NCBI GenBank assembly: GCA_900609035.2
Contig: UXAT02000012.1
Coordinates: forward strand, 1 to 64,000
Length of the DNA: 64,000 nucleotides
Direction: 5' to 3'
Origin: Candidatus Defluviicoccus seviourii
GTDB taxonomy: Bacteria > Pseudomonadota > Alphaproteobacteria > Rhodospirillales > Defluviicoccaceae
Shown: positions 17,290 to 25,090 of the stretch, piece after piece
Position numbering within the stretch: the stretch's first letter is position 1
Layout: each line of letters opens with the position of its first letter
Program-made: the position numbers and the translations under genes
The notes under the pieces: generated by a model
Database searches by the model: none
Told to the model about the DNA's origin: nothing
The model's input: only the letters and a program-made list of their open reading frames with translations

Positions 17290-17870
17290 GGATAGAGCTC
17301 CTCGCGCTGCCACGCGCCGTGCTCGCGCCGGTATTGAAAGCGCATGTGAAGACGGAACATTTCCTCCTGCCAGAACTCGATCCGCTCCGGCACGACGCGA
17401 AAACCGCTCCAGAATGGCGGCCGCGGCACCGCGCCAAGCGCGAACTTGGCTGTGTAGCGGGCGACGCGGGCTTCGAGCTCGAAGCGGCCGATCAGTGGCT
17501 GCGACTGCTTCGACGCCCAGGCGCCGATCTGGCTAATCCGGGGCCGCGAAGCGAAGTAAGCATCTGCCTCCGCCGCGCTTACCGGCTCGACCGCGCCTTC
17601 GATGCGGACCTGGCGCTTCTTGCTTTTCCAGTGCAGGCACAGGGCCGCGTGCGGGCAGGCACGCAACTGGTCCGCCTTGCGGCTGCCAAGGTTGGTGTAG
17701 AAAACGAAGCCCGCGGCATCAAACCCCTTCAGCAGCACCATGCGCACCGACGGCCGGCCGTCGGCATCGACGGTGGCGAGCGCCATCGCATTGCCGTCGC
17801 TGGGTTCGGTCTTCTCAGCGGCCGCGTACCAGTCGCGGAACTGATCAAGCGGATCGGCACAGGCGGTCAT
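17286..17870 (-). CDS. pdxH: Pyridoxamine 5'-phosphate oxidase
   Basis: 194 residues, close to the usual length. FMN-dependent oxidation of pyridoxamine/pyridoxine 5'-phosphate to PLP. Motifs: [34 protein letters not shown] (FMN binding), [30 protein letters not shown], and C-terminal RLH with ending LYP. The usual RLHDR near the C-terminus reads RLHMRF here. First gene of the minus-strand set pdxH-fieF-kinase-mepA, joined to fieF by a 4-bp overlap. Confidence 0.9.
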   Translation of the reverse strand: MTACADPLDQFRDWYAAAEKTEPSDGNAMALATVDADGRPSVRMVLLKGFDAAGFVFYTNLGSRKADQLRACPHAALCLHWKSKKRQVRIEGAVEPVSAAEADAYFASRPRISQIGAWASKQSQPLIGRFELEARVARYTAKFALGAVPRPPFWSGFRVVPERIEFWQEEMFRLHMRFQYRREHGAWQREELYP

Positions 17871-18039
17871 CAGGCATCAGGTCCGGCCACTGAAGAAACG
17901 GTCCCGCCAAGTGAAGCAAGACCCGGGCCGAAACACTACCATTACCGCCGGAGCCAGGCACGCTTTCCCCAACCCATCCCAGTGGGCAACGCCGGTAGGG
18001 AGAGAGCGAGGACCTGCGGTGCTGCGGCTTGCTTTGCGT

Positions 18040-19377
18040 CTAGAATAGATAGCGCAGGCCGAGGGCGGCAGTGATTGAGCGGCTTTCGGCGCGGGCCTTG
18101 ACTGTTGTGCTGGTTTCGGCCGGGGTGCCGGCGAAAAACGTGTCCGTGCGATCGATCTCGGTGTCCTCCCAGAGTGTGCCGAAGACGGCGACATCGAGCT
18201 TGAGGTTCTCGAAGAGCGTGTAGGTGAGGCCGGCGCCGAGCGAATAGTTGTCGGCATCGGGGACGGTCGTGGTGCGGTAATTGTCGCGCGTCGGCGTCGT
18301 TTCGTAGCGGAAGCCACAGCGCACGGTGAGATCGTTGGAGACGGCGTACTCGGCGCCGAGCACGGCCGCGATCGAGTCGCGGTAGTTCTGCGGCAGGACG
18401 ACATCGGCCCGGCCATCAGCGAATTCGCCGCGGATCTCCTTATACCGGCTCCAGTTGAACCACTGGAACTCGCTAAACAGGGTCAGCTCGGGTGTAAACG
18501 CGTGCGATGCGGCGACCGTCGCGATATCGGGCAGATCGAGCGCGGCCTGCGCTGAGAAGCGGCCGTTGCCGCCGGCGAGCGGCCCAGTCAGGCCGCTGAT
18601 GGTGTTCTCGCCGTCGAGGTCCTGGGTGATGCCGGAGCGGTAATGCAAGCCGATGCGGGTCGAAGGGACGGGCGTGATCAGGATGCCGGCATTGAAGCCG
18701 ACGCTCCAGTCCTCACCCTCGAGCCTGCTGCGGCCGTCGCTGGCGACGCTGGGGCCGCCCGGTGCAAACGGATTGGGCACGGCTGCGGTCTGATACGCTT
18801 CAGCGTACTGAATATCGACGCCGCCGCCCACTGAGACATACTTGTTGATCTTGACGGCGAGCGAGGGCGCGATGTCGACGGTCGTGAGCTCCGAGCGGAT
18901 TGCGTCGTAGCGGCCGAACCAGCCCTTGGGGAACTTGACACCGATGCCAAACGGCGCGCTGACGCCTACGCCGAGCCACAGCTGATCACCCGGTACCGGG
19001 TAAGCGAGATAGAAGTTCGGCACGAACGTCGGGTCATAGGGGTTGCCACCGTCGCCACCGCCAACTGCCGCTGGAGCACCACCGCTGCCGGGCGTCGCGG
19101 CCGTCGAGCCGCTGTCCTCGAAGTCAACCCGAGGCATCAGGACGCTGCCGCCTAAACTGATCTCGGGCCGCGCCAGCGTCGTCAGCGCCGCCGGATTGCT
19201 ATAGATGACACTCGCATCACCGCCGATGACAGCACCGCCGGCACCGCCCCGGCCGACTTGGCTCACGCTCTGCTGGGAAAGATAGAACCCCCCCGCGGCT
19301 GCGTGCTCAGCACTCACGACCGCGCATAGAATAACAATCCCCGCCGCACCGACGCGCGGGATGCTGGTGATTATCAT
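18040..19377 (-). CDS. FadL/OmpP1/TodX-family outer-membrane channel (second copy)
   Basis: 445 residues with signal peptide (cut near AAA-G, residue 29). Family marks: GGFYLSQQSVSQVGRGGAGGA at the mature N-terminus (hatch), SVIYSNPAALTTL, and a final strand ending LRYLF. A Gly/Ser/Ala-rich insertion (about residues 90-115) is probably an outer loop. Exports nothing but admits hydrophobic solutes through the outer membrane (family knowledge). Divergent from the luxR gene across 321 bp, so the two could share regulation. Confidence 0.9.
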   Translation of the reverse strand: MIITSIPRVGAAGIVILCAVVSAEHAAAGGFYLSQQSVSQVGRGGAGGAVIGGDASVIYSNPAALTTLARPEISLGGSVLMPRVDFEDSGSTAATPGSGGAPAAVGGGDGGNPYDPTFVPNFYLAYPVPGDQLWLGVGVSAPFGIGVKFPKGWFGRYDAIRSELTTVDIAPSLAVKINKYVSVGGGVDIQYAEAYQTAAVPNPFAPGGPSVASDGRSRLEGEDWSVGFNAGILITPVPSTRIGLHYRSGITQDLDGENTISGLTGPLAGGNGRFSAQAALDLPDIATVAASHAFTPELTLFSEFQWFNWSRYKEIRGEFADGRADVVLPQNYRDSIAAVLGAEYAVSNDLTVRCGFRYETTPTRDNYRTTTVPDADNYSLGAGLTYTLFENLKLDVAVFGTLWEDTEIDRTDTFFAGTPAETSTTVKARAESRSITAALGLRYLF

Positions 19378-19698
19378 TTCGCCCTCGCGAACCTGATTGT
19401 CTTCTTGTTCCGAGTGCTGCCGATGGGTCGCGGACTACATTTCCGTGCAATCGAGCGGCTATCGGCGGCACTCCACACGTATTCGTTAACCACGATCTTG
19501 ACAGTTCCCGCTTTATGGATTTTTAATACCCCCAATTGGAGTGCTTAATCCAGGACTAAAGCAATATAACTGCGGTAGTCGGGTATTTTTCTTCTACTTA
19601 TACCTGTCAAGCTACAACTTTTAGGGGTTCTCCCGACGTTCACCATCTGATCCCCCGGCCCTGCCGCTCCCCGCCCTGTCCCAGTCATCGGAACGACC
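19378..19698. other. Divergent fadL/luxR intergenic region
   Basis: 321 bp, visibly more AT-rich than the surroundings, especially 19500-19625, so it should contain both promoters. An 18-bp imperfect dyad at 19602-19619 (ACCTGT, six bases, ACAACT) is 80 bp before the luxR start and matches a lux-box half site on one side only (4 of 6 symmetric positions). No gene is seen. Confidence 0.5.
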
Positions 19699-20433
19699 AT
19701 GCGTGCTTCCGAATTCATCGAAAAAACCAACGCCGCTGCGACACCTGAGGACGTGTTTGGCCTCTTCCATGCCGCGGTGAAGGAACACGGCTTCGATAGC
19801 ATCGGCTTCATCTCGACGACACCGGCGGCGCAGCGCGCCTTCGAGGTCGACTCGAAGATCCTGCCGGCGCTGACCGTCAATTGCCCGGAGGGCTGGCCCA
19901 AGCACTACCTCGCCAAGCGCTACGCCGAGATTGATCCGATTCTTCTCGCGGCGCCGAGGCTGCGATCGCCGGTAGCGTGGGCCGACTTCGAGAACCAGGA
20001 TCGCCTGTCGCCCAAACAACGGCAGTTGTTCCGCGAAAGCCGCGAAGCGGGGATGCATAACGGCGTCAGCATTCCCATCCACGGTCCGGCCGGCGAGAGC
20101 TTCCTGATCAGCCTTGCCAGTGCAGCCAGTCATCGCGACCGACCGCCGGACTTCGGCCACCTGCACCTGTTGTCGCTGCAGTTCTATGTCGCCTTTGCCG
20201 GGCTGGCGACGCAGGCAACCGGAGTACCGACCATGCCGCGGCTGACCGAACGCGAGCGCGAGTGCCTGAACTGGTCGGCCCAGGGAAAAAGCGCCTGGGC
20301 GACCAGCATGATTCTCGGCGTCTCCGAGAACACGGTGAATTTTCACCTCAAGAGCGGAATGCGCAAGTTGGGCACCACCAATCGCGTGCAGGCCGTGGCG
20401 ATTGCGGTGCGGGCGGGGCTGATCCAGCCATAG
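19699..20433 (+). CDS. LuxR-family acyl-homoserine-lactone receptor, no luxI in window
   Basis: 244 residues. The autoinducer-binding domain keeps all six key residues (W66, Y70, D79, P80, W94, G122; TraR W57, Y61, D70, P71, W85, G113). The LuxR-type HTH is at about 178-238 (LTERERECLNWSAQGK, VSENTVNFHLK). It should bind an acyl-homoserine lactone or similar ligand and regulate transcription. No LuxI synthase is present in the window, so it is a candidate solo receptor. The neighbouring divergent fadL gene is a plausible target (inference). Confidence 0.92.
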   Translation: MRASEFIEKTNAAATPEDVFGLFHAAVKEHGFDSIGFISTTPAAQRAFEVDSKILPALTVNCPEGWPKHYLAKRYAEIDPILLAAPRLRSPVAWADFENQDRLSPKQRQLFRESREAGMHNGVSIPIHGPAGESFLISLASAASHRDRPPDFGHLHLLSLQFYVAFAGLATQATGVPTMPRLTERERECLNWSAQGKSAWATSMILGVSENTVNFHLKSGMRKLGTTNRVQAVAIAVRAGLIQP

Positions 20434-20517
20434 GCGGCTCGGCCTCGGCGAAGCCGGCATTCGCCGCCGCCCCCGCGCGGTGGCGGCCAACGGAAGCGGG
20501 AGGGAGTGCGAGTTACG

Positions 20518-20877
20518 ATGCCGTGGAAACCCGTCGACCCTTACAGTGCCGAACGTGAGCGGCAGCGCCGCCGCGCGATGGAGTTGGCCCGGCCCAAGAA
20601 TCATAACCGGGCTTACAAGCGAGCGGCGTGGGTGGCACTGCGGCTGAAGAAGCTCGCCGCCAACCCGGTTTGTGAGCTGTGCGGTGGGACCGCAGCGCAA
20701 GAGGTCGACCACATCAACGCCGATCCCTGGGACAACCGCTGGGAAAACCTGCGCAGCCTGTGCAAGCCCTGCCATTCGGCGCGGACGATGCGCGATCTCA
20801 ACGAACGCCTGCGCGGCAGCGACGTGATCGAACCACCCCCCTTCCTGCCGCCGCCGGTCCCGCGCGGCCACCGCTAG
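20518..20877 (+). CDS. HNH endonuclease
   Basis: 119 residues from ATG 20518 (a GTG at 20506 is in frame but overlaps the GGGAGGGA ribosome site). HNH fold: CELCGG zinc knuckle, QEVDHINAD (HNH first His), WENLRSLCKPCHSARTM (Asn and second zinc knuckle). The Pro-rich tail is short. Similar stand-alone HNH proteins occur next to phage terminases, but no phage gene is near. The TAG stop lies within the CTAG that bounds MITE copy B. Confidence 0.85.
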   Translation: MPWKPVDPYSAERERQRRRAMELARPKNHNRAYKRAAWVALRLKKLAANPVCELCGGTAAQEVDHINADPWDNRWENLRSLCKPCHSARTMRDLNERLRGSDVIEPPPFLPPPVPRGHR

Positions 20878-20994
20878 TGCACTGGCACAAACAGAGGGTA
20901 CATCCTGTTTGTGCCGAAAGTGCACGCGATTGAATATGTTGTGCAGCAACAACCTTGCTCGGGCGTTAATCGCCCGATTGGGTCGCTGCACTAG
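20874..20994. repeat. MITE-like element, copy B (113 bp) with CTAG direct flanks
   Basis: The element 20878-20990 begins and ends with TGCA, has the same two stems as copy A at 3541-3653, and is flanked by CTAG (20874-20877 and 20991-20994). The left CTAG supplies the stop codon of the HNH gene. Confidence 0.88.
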
Positions 20995-21008
20995 GCGGCC
21001 CGGCCTCC

Positions 21009-21767
21009 TCACGCTGAAGCGCCGGCGCAATGCGGCTGGCGCATTGCCCGCGGCCACAACAGCCACTTGCGCACGAACAGGACGCGGCGCAGCGGCGTCT
21101 TGACGACCAGCAGCAGCATGCCGATCGCGAGCAGGCACCACACGGCCGGATACTCGTTCATGTTGTCGGTCAGGAGCCGTGCCAGCGTCGGGCCGACCAG
21201 GACGTGGTACAGCGTGAACCGCCACGAGCCATACAGCAGCGGCAAGAAGAACATCGTCAAGGCGTAGGTCGGGTAGCCGCTGCCGTAGTATTCGATCGAG
21301 GGCAACCCGTTGCCGATGCCGTTCGCCGGCACCTCCCAGGCGATGTGCCAGTTCCCCGAAACCGAGCACAGCTTCGGTCCGCACAACGGACTGCCCACTT
21401 CGCAGGCCCCCGCCCACGCGAACGGATAGAGCTGGATGATCATGACGATGGCCGACACGAAGCAGAGGAAATAGACCGGCAGCTGGATGCGGCTGCGCAC
21501 GGGCGCAGGCACGAAATGCATCGCTAGCGCATTGCCGAAGAACGGCTGGAAGGCGATGTGCAGGTAGCCGAGCAGGGTCGCGATCTGGTTGCCTGGATCG
21601 CTGCACGCATCGAGAACGGCGTACGTGTACGCTTGCAGCGCCTCCATCGAGGAGAAGTAGCCCAGCACGACCCAAAGCGCCGGTGGTTCCCGGCGCACCG
21701 CTGCATAGGCTGTTGATCCTAGACCGATGACCGCCAGTACGGTCGATGCCTCGCCACTCCAGCACAT
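21009..21767 (-). CDS. DUF5765-type integral membrane protein
   Basis: 252 residues beginning MCWSGEAS, a start characteristic of this family as I recall it from alphaproteobacteria. About six to seven transmembrane segments, with conserved-looking GYFSSMEALQA, NQIATLLGYLHIAFQPFF and WHIAWEVP. RBS GGAGG lies about 10 bp before ATG 21767. The function is unknown. Between it and the HNH stop lies MITE copy B. Confidence 0.75.
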   Translation of the reverse strand: MCWSGEASTVLAVIGLGSTAYAAVRREPPALWVVLGYFSSMEALQAYTYAVLDACSDPGNQIATLLGYLHIAFQPFFGNALAMHFVPAPVRSRIQLPVYFLCFVSAIVMIIQLYPFAWAGACEVGSPLCGPKLCSVSGNWHIAWEVPANGIGNGLPSIEYYGSGYPTYALTMFFLPLLYGSWRFTLYHVLVGPTLARLLTDNMNEYPAVWCLLAIGMLLLVVKTPLRRVLFVRKWLLWPRAMRQPHCAGASA

Positions 21768-21902
21768 CTGCGTCTTGCCTCCTGCCGATTTCCGTACGAT
21801 CCGCCGGCTTCTGTGCGCTTTCTGGCAGACAGAACAGACGGTGAACGGAAATCAGCGATACAAGACACACCTCGGGGCGTCAAGGATTTTATTCCCCCAT
21901 TT

Positions 21903-21927
21903 GGGCCAATTATAGGACCATTGGCCC
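21903..21927. promoter_or_regulatory. Palindrome upstream of the methyltransferase gene
   Basis: GGGCCAAT (21903-21910) pairs perfectly with 21920-21927 around a 9-nt AT-rich spacer. It stands in the 299-bp divergent gap between the DUF5765 and methyltransferase genes, in an AT-rich stretch, and could be an operator. Otherwise the gap 21768-22066 shows no gene. Confidence 0.35.
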
Positions 21928-22066
21928 GACACGCACGGCCGGGCCGTTTTCGCCTTGGCAAGACACGCCGCTTCAGGTTTCCTGCCCCAGCCCCTCACGA
22001 TTGCCCGCAGGGAGCGCGGCGCGATGGTGCAACGGCGAGCGTGACCCCGTACCGGAAAGAACTGCG

Positions 22067-22813
22067 ATGTTTTACGGTCTCGATGAAAAGCAACAGGGCA
22101 TCTTGCGCCACATTCTTGGCGTCATCGATCTGCTGTTCAAAAAGACATTTCACGCCGACCAATTGATTACGGTCGAACGGTGTATGGGATTTTTGGAAGA
22201 CAAGAAGTTTATGGATGTTGTTAAGAAAACAGCGAAAACAGGCCAGGAGAAGAGCCTCCTTTGGCGGTTGCATACGCAGATCTGGGCCGCACAGCAATGC
22301 TTGTGTTTGCCTGGTGATTTCGCCGAATGCGGTGTCTATAAGGGATTCTGTAGTGACACAGTGATCCAGTACCTTGATTTCGACAAGACTGGAAAGACGT
22401 TCTATCTCTACGACACATTCGAAGGCATCCCGGAGCAACACCGCGCCGGTTCGCCAGTGCGCCCGGGCGGCTACGCCGAAGCGGGGCTCTACGACCAGGC
22501 GGTCAACCGCTTTTCACCATTCGCCAACGTCCGCGTCGTCAAAGGCGTGGTGCCGGACGTCTTGGCTCAGGTGTGCCCGGAGCGGATCGCATACCTCCAC
22601 CTCGACATGAATTCGGCGAGCGCCGAGATCGGCGCACTGAAGGCGCTGTTCGAGCGCGTCACGATCGGGGGGATGATCGTCCTCGACGATTATGGCTGGG
22701 AGTGGTACCGGGCTCAGAAGACCGCCGAGGACGCGTTCTTTGCCGCCCGCAACCACCACGTTCTGGAGTTGCCGACCGGGCAAGGCCTCGTCGTCAAGCA
22801 CGCCGGCGGCTGA
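22067..22813 (+). CDS. TylF/MycF-type O-methyltransferase
   Basis: 248 residues from ATG 22067 with GGAAAG seven bases upstream. SAM-binding features of the macrocin O-methyltransferase family are present: FAECGVYKGF (motif I), FYLYDTFEGIPE, IAYLHLDMNSASAEIGAL, and GGMIVLDDYGW with metal-binding Asp residues. These enzymes methylate sugar hydroxyls in natural products and surface glycans. glgC follows after 336 bp of repeat-containing DNA, but a functional link is not shown. Confidence 0.85.
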   Translation: MFYGLDEKQQGILRHILGVIDLLFKKTFHADQLITVERCMGFLEDKKFMDVVKKTAKTGQEKSLLWRLHTQIWAAQQCLCLPGDFAECGVYKGFCSDTVIQYLDFDKTGKTFYLYDTFEGIPEQHRAGSPVRPGGYAEAGLYDQAVNRFSPFANVRVVKGVVPDVLAQVCPERIAYLHLDMNSASAEIGALKALFERVTIGGMIVLDDYGWEWYRAQKTAEDAFFAARNHHVLELPTGQGLVVKHAGG

Positions 22814-23000
22814 TCCCGTCCGCCACCAAGCGTCGTTCCGCAACGCGCCCAGCGCCTTCTCTAACTCGTTTCTCGGGCGCGCAAATCCCAGCCGGCGAAA
22901 TGCGGACTGGCGATCTTCGCGCTGCACAATAACGCCCGTTGCGCCCGCGGTGCCGCTGGTCCACAATCGCGGTAAAGCCGCAGGAAACCTCGACATGCGT

Positions 23001-23088
23001 GCCATTGCGAGCGCAGCGAAGCAGCCCGGGAGTCTCAATCGCTCAAGGGTCGGCGATTGCTTCCCCGCTTGCGCTCCGCGCAATGACG
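23001..23088. repeat. Imperfect inverted repeat of REP type before glgC
   Basis: CCATTGCGAGCGCAGCGAAG on the left is mirrored by CGCTTGCG and CGCAATGACGG on the right. I recall the CATTGCGAGCGAAGCGAAGC type of repeat as widespread in intergenic regions of alphaproteobacteria. The rest of the gap 22814-23149 shows no gene. Confidence 0.65.
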
Positions 23089-23149
23089 GTTCGGATGGGT
23101 CTTCGAGGCGTCCAGCATACGACGGGTACCGCAGAGGTGGAGAGCCGCT

Positions 23150-24403
23150 ATGGAACTGAAGATTCTGGCATTTGTTCTCGCGGGGGGTGAAGGATCGCGT
23201 CTATTTCCACTGACAAAGGAGCGTGCCAAGCCGGCCGTGCCGTTCGGAGGACAGTATCGCATCATCGATTTTGTCCTTAGCAACCTTGTCAACTCCGGCG
23301 TCTACTCAATCTATGTCGTCGTACAGTTCCGTAGCCAGTCTCTCTTGCAACACATCGCGGAGGGCTGGCAGCTCGGCGGCCTGCTCAAGAGCGAGTTCAT
23401 CATTCCCGTGCCGGCGCAGATGCGCACCGAAGGCAAGGATTGGTACCGCGGCACCGCCGATGCGATCCACCAGAACATCAACCTGATCGAGCAGTCAGCG
23501 CCTGATCTTATTCTTGTGTTCGGCGCGGACCACATCTACCGGATGAATATTCGGCAGATGATCGAGTTCCACGAACAGAAGCGGGCGCACGTGACCGTTG
23601 CCGCCATTCCGACGGACAAGAAGCACGCGAAGGAGTTCGGCGTCATCGAGACGACCTTCGGCAATCGGATCATCGGCTTCCACGAGAAAAACCCGAATGC
23701 GCCGACGATGCCCACCGACCCGACCAAGGTCTATGCGTCGATGGGCAACTACGTCTTTTCGACCGACATGCTGATCAAGCTGGTCGAGGACGATCAGAAA
23801 GACCCCAACAGTTCGCACGACTTCGGCCGGGATATTTTGCCGAAGGCCATGGACAGCGCGGAAATGTTCGCGTTTGACTTCATGACCAACGTGATTCCCG
23901 GCGAGCCGCCCGGCAAGCTGCCCTACTGGCGCGATGTCGGCACCCTTGATGCCTTTTTCGAGGCCAACATGGACATCCGGTCCATTTCACCGGAGCTCAA
24001 TCTGTTCAACCGCGCATGGCCGTTGCGCACTGCCGGCTACTCGGAGCCGCCGTCGAAGTTCGCCTTCGATGAGGAGGATCGTCGCGGCCAAGCCATCGAC
24101 TCGGTGGTCGGCGGCGGCTGCATCATCTCGGGCGCCATGGTCAAGAACTCGGTCATCGGTCGCCGCGTCTACATTCATGCGGGCGCCGAGGTGCTGGATT
24201 CGATCGTCTTTGACAACGTCGACATCGGCAGGCGGGTCAAACTGCGCCGCTGCATCGTCGAGAAGAATGCACGTATCGAGGAAGACACCGTGATTGGATA
24301 CAACCTGGAGGAGGACCGCAAGCGCTATCACGTCACCGACAGCGGGATCGTCATCGTCGAGGGACCGCGTTCCTCGGTCGAACTCACGCGGATGACAATC
24401 TAG
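23150..24403 (+). CDS. glgC: Glucose-1-phosphate adenylyltransferase
   Basis: 417 residues, the typical bacterial length. Makes ADP-glucose, the first committed step of glycogen synthesis in the cytoplasm. N-terminal nucleotidyltransferase motif LAGGEGSRLFPLT, ERAKPAVPFGG (regulatory region), IDFVLSNLVNSG, WYRGTADAI, then YWRDVGT and a C-terminal left-handed beta-helix (CIISGAMVKNSVIGRRV). RBS AGGTGGAGAG precedes ATG 23150. No other glg gene is in the window. Confidence 0.96.
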   Translation: MELKILAFVLAGGEGSRLFPLTKERAKPAVPFGGQYRIIDFVLSNLVNSGVYSIYVVVQFRSQSLLQHIAEGWQLGGLLKSEFIIPVPAQMRTEGKDWYRGTADAIHQNINLIEQSAPDLILVFGADHIYRMNIRQMIEFHEQKRAHVTVAAIPTDKKHAKEFGVIETTFGNRIIGFHEKNPNAPTMPTDPTKVYASMGNYVFSTDMLIKLVEDDQKDPNSSHDFGRDILPKAMDSAEMFAFDFMTNVIPGEPPGKLPYWRDVGTLDAFFEANMDIRSISPELNLFNRAWPLRTAGYSEPPSKFAFDEEDRRGQAIDSVVGGGCIISGAMVKNSVIGRRVYIHAGAEVLDSIVFDNVDIGRRVKLRRCIVEKNARIEEDTVIGYNLEEDRKRYHVTDSGIVIVEGPRSSVELTRMTI

Positions 24404-24510
24404 TTCTCGAGCCAACCTGCCGGCTGGTTCCCGTGGCCGCATTTGCGGACAGGTGGGCGCCGGAGTTGCAGGGGACATCGGGCCGGACGGCGGGGTGTGC
24501 ATCAAGGAGA

Positions 24511-24540
24511 TTGGCGCCGTGGTTGTGCTTGGGGTAATAT
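24511..24540 (+). promoter_or_regulatory. Possible sigma70-type promoter for the DUF465 gene
   Basis: TTGGCG (24511-24516), 18-bp spacer, TAATAT (24535-24540), 33 bp before ATG 24574. The -35 is weak and the -10 is good. Confidence 0.45.
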
Positions 24541-24573
24541 GACTCTGGTGTTACGTGAGGGAGGATTGCGCCT

Positions 24574-24744
24574 ATGAGCTTGCAAGAGCGGATCGAAGCG
24601 CTGAAAGCAAAGCATCGTTCTCTCGAAATCGCCCTTGAAGAAGAAAACAATCGCCCCCGTCCGGACGACATGGAGATCCTGAAGCTCAAGAAGCAAAAGC
24701 TTCTCATCAAGGATGAAATCGCAAGTCTGAGCGAAAAACACTAG
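24574..24744 (+). CDS. DUF465/YdcH-type small coiled-coil protein (56 aa)
   Basis: A short gene with GGGAGGA nine bases before ATG 24574. The product is almost entirely charged helix (SLQERIEALKAKHRSLE, a PRPDD turn, then LKLKKQKLLIKDEIASL), which fits the two-helix DUF465 family. Function is unknown. It stands alone, with its own likely promoter. Confidence 0.8.
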   Translation: MSLQERIEALKAKHRSLEIALEEENNRPRPDDMEILKLKKQKLLIKDEIASLSEKH

Positions 24745-25090
24745 TCATGTGTCCTCGTTCCCGCTGCCGGAAGCTGGCATCTGCTGGCTGACCGCGGCGG
24801 GAACGGGCCGGCGCACGCGCCTTGCCCCGGCAGGGCCATCCGCAGCAGCAGCCGCTCCGTGCAGTGGCGCTGCAGGCTCGTGCGTGAACGGGGATGCAGG
24901 TGGCGATAGGTGCGGTTGGGGGCCGCGCAACAGCGTCGCAGGGGCAGAACCACGCGCTGGCGCCCCTCAGCTAAACACTTCGGCTTTACAACAAATGTCA
25001 TTTTCGATCACACTCCGGCGCGCTTTGGCGGCGAAGCGCGGAGGTGCCGCCGTCAGCAATAAACGTTAGCAACCTCACAAGGGGAGGATC
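24745..25090. other. Intergenic gap before prpE
   Basis: 346 bp. Open frames on both strands look like GC-rich shadows of low complexity (many Ala, Gly and Arg) and lack a ribosome site; I accept none. The prpE ribosome site AGGGGAGGA is at its right end. Confidence 0.5.

Noticed and set aside
15733..17295. 520-residue plus-strand frame
   Set aside because: Antisense to the kinase and fieF genes; His/Arg-rich shadow composition.
19602..19619. Firm lux-box call
   Set aside because: Only one half site is good; 4 of 6 arm positions are symmetric and the centre is not. Left as a hint only.
20518..20877. HNH gene as a prophage edge
   Set aside because: No terminase, portal or other phage gene lies nearby.
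19621..21870. 749-residue open frame on the minus strand
   Set aside because: It crosses luxR, HNH and the MITE; the sense genes have clear domains.
24749..25069. 106-residue frame before prpE
   Set aside because: Low-complexity Ala/Gly composition, no ribosome site, no motif.
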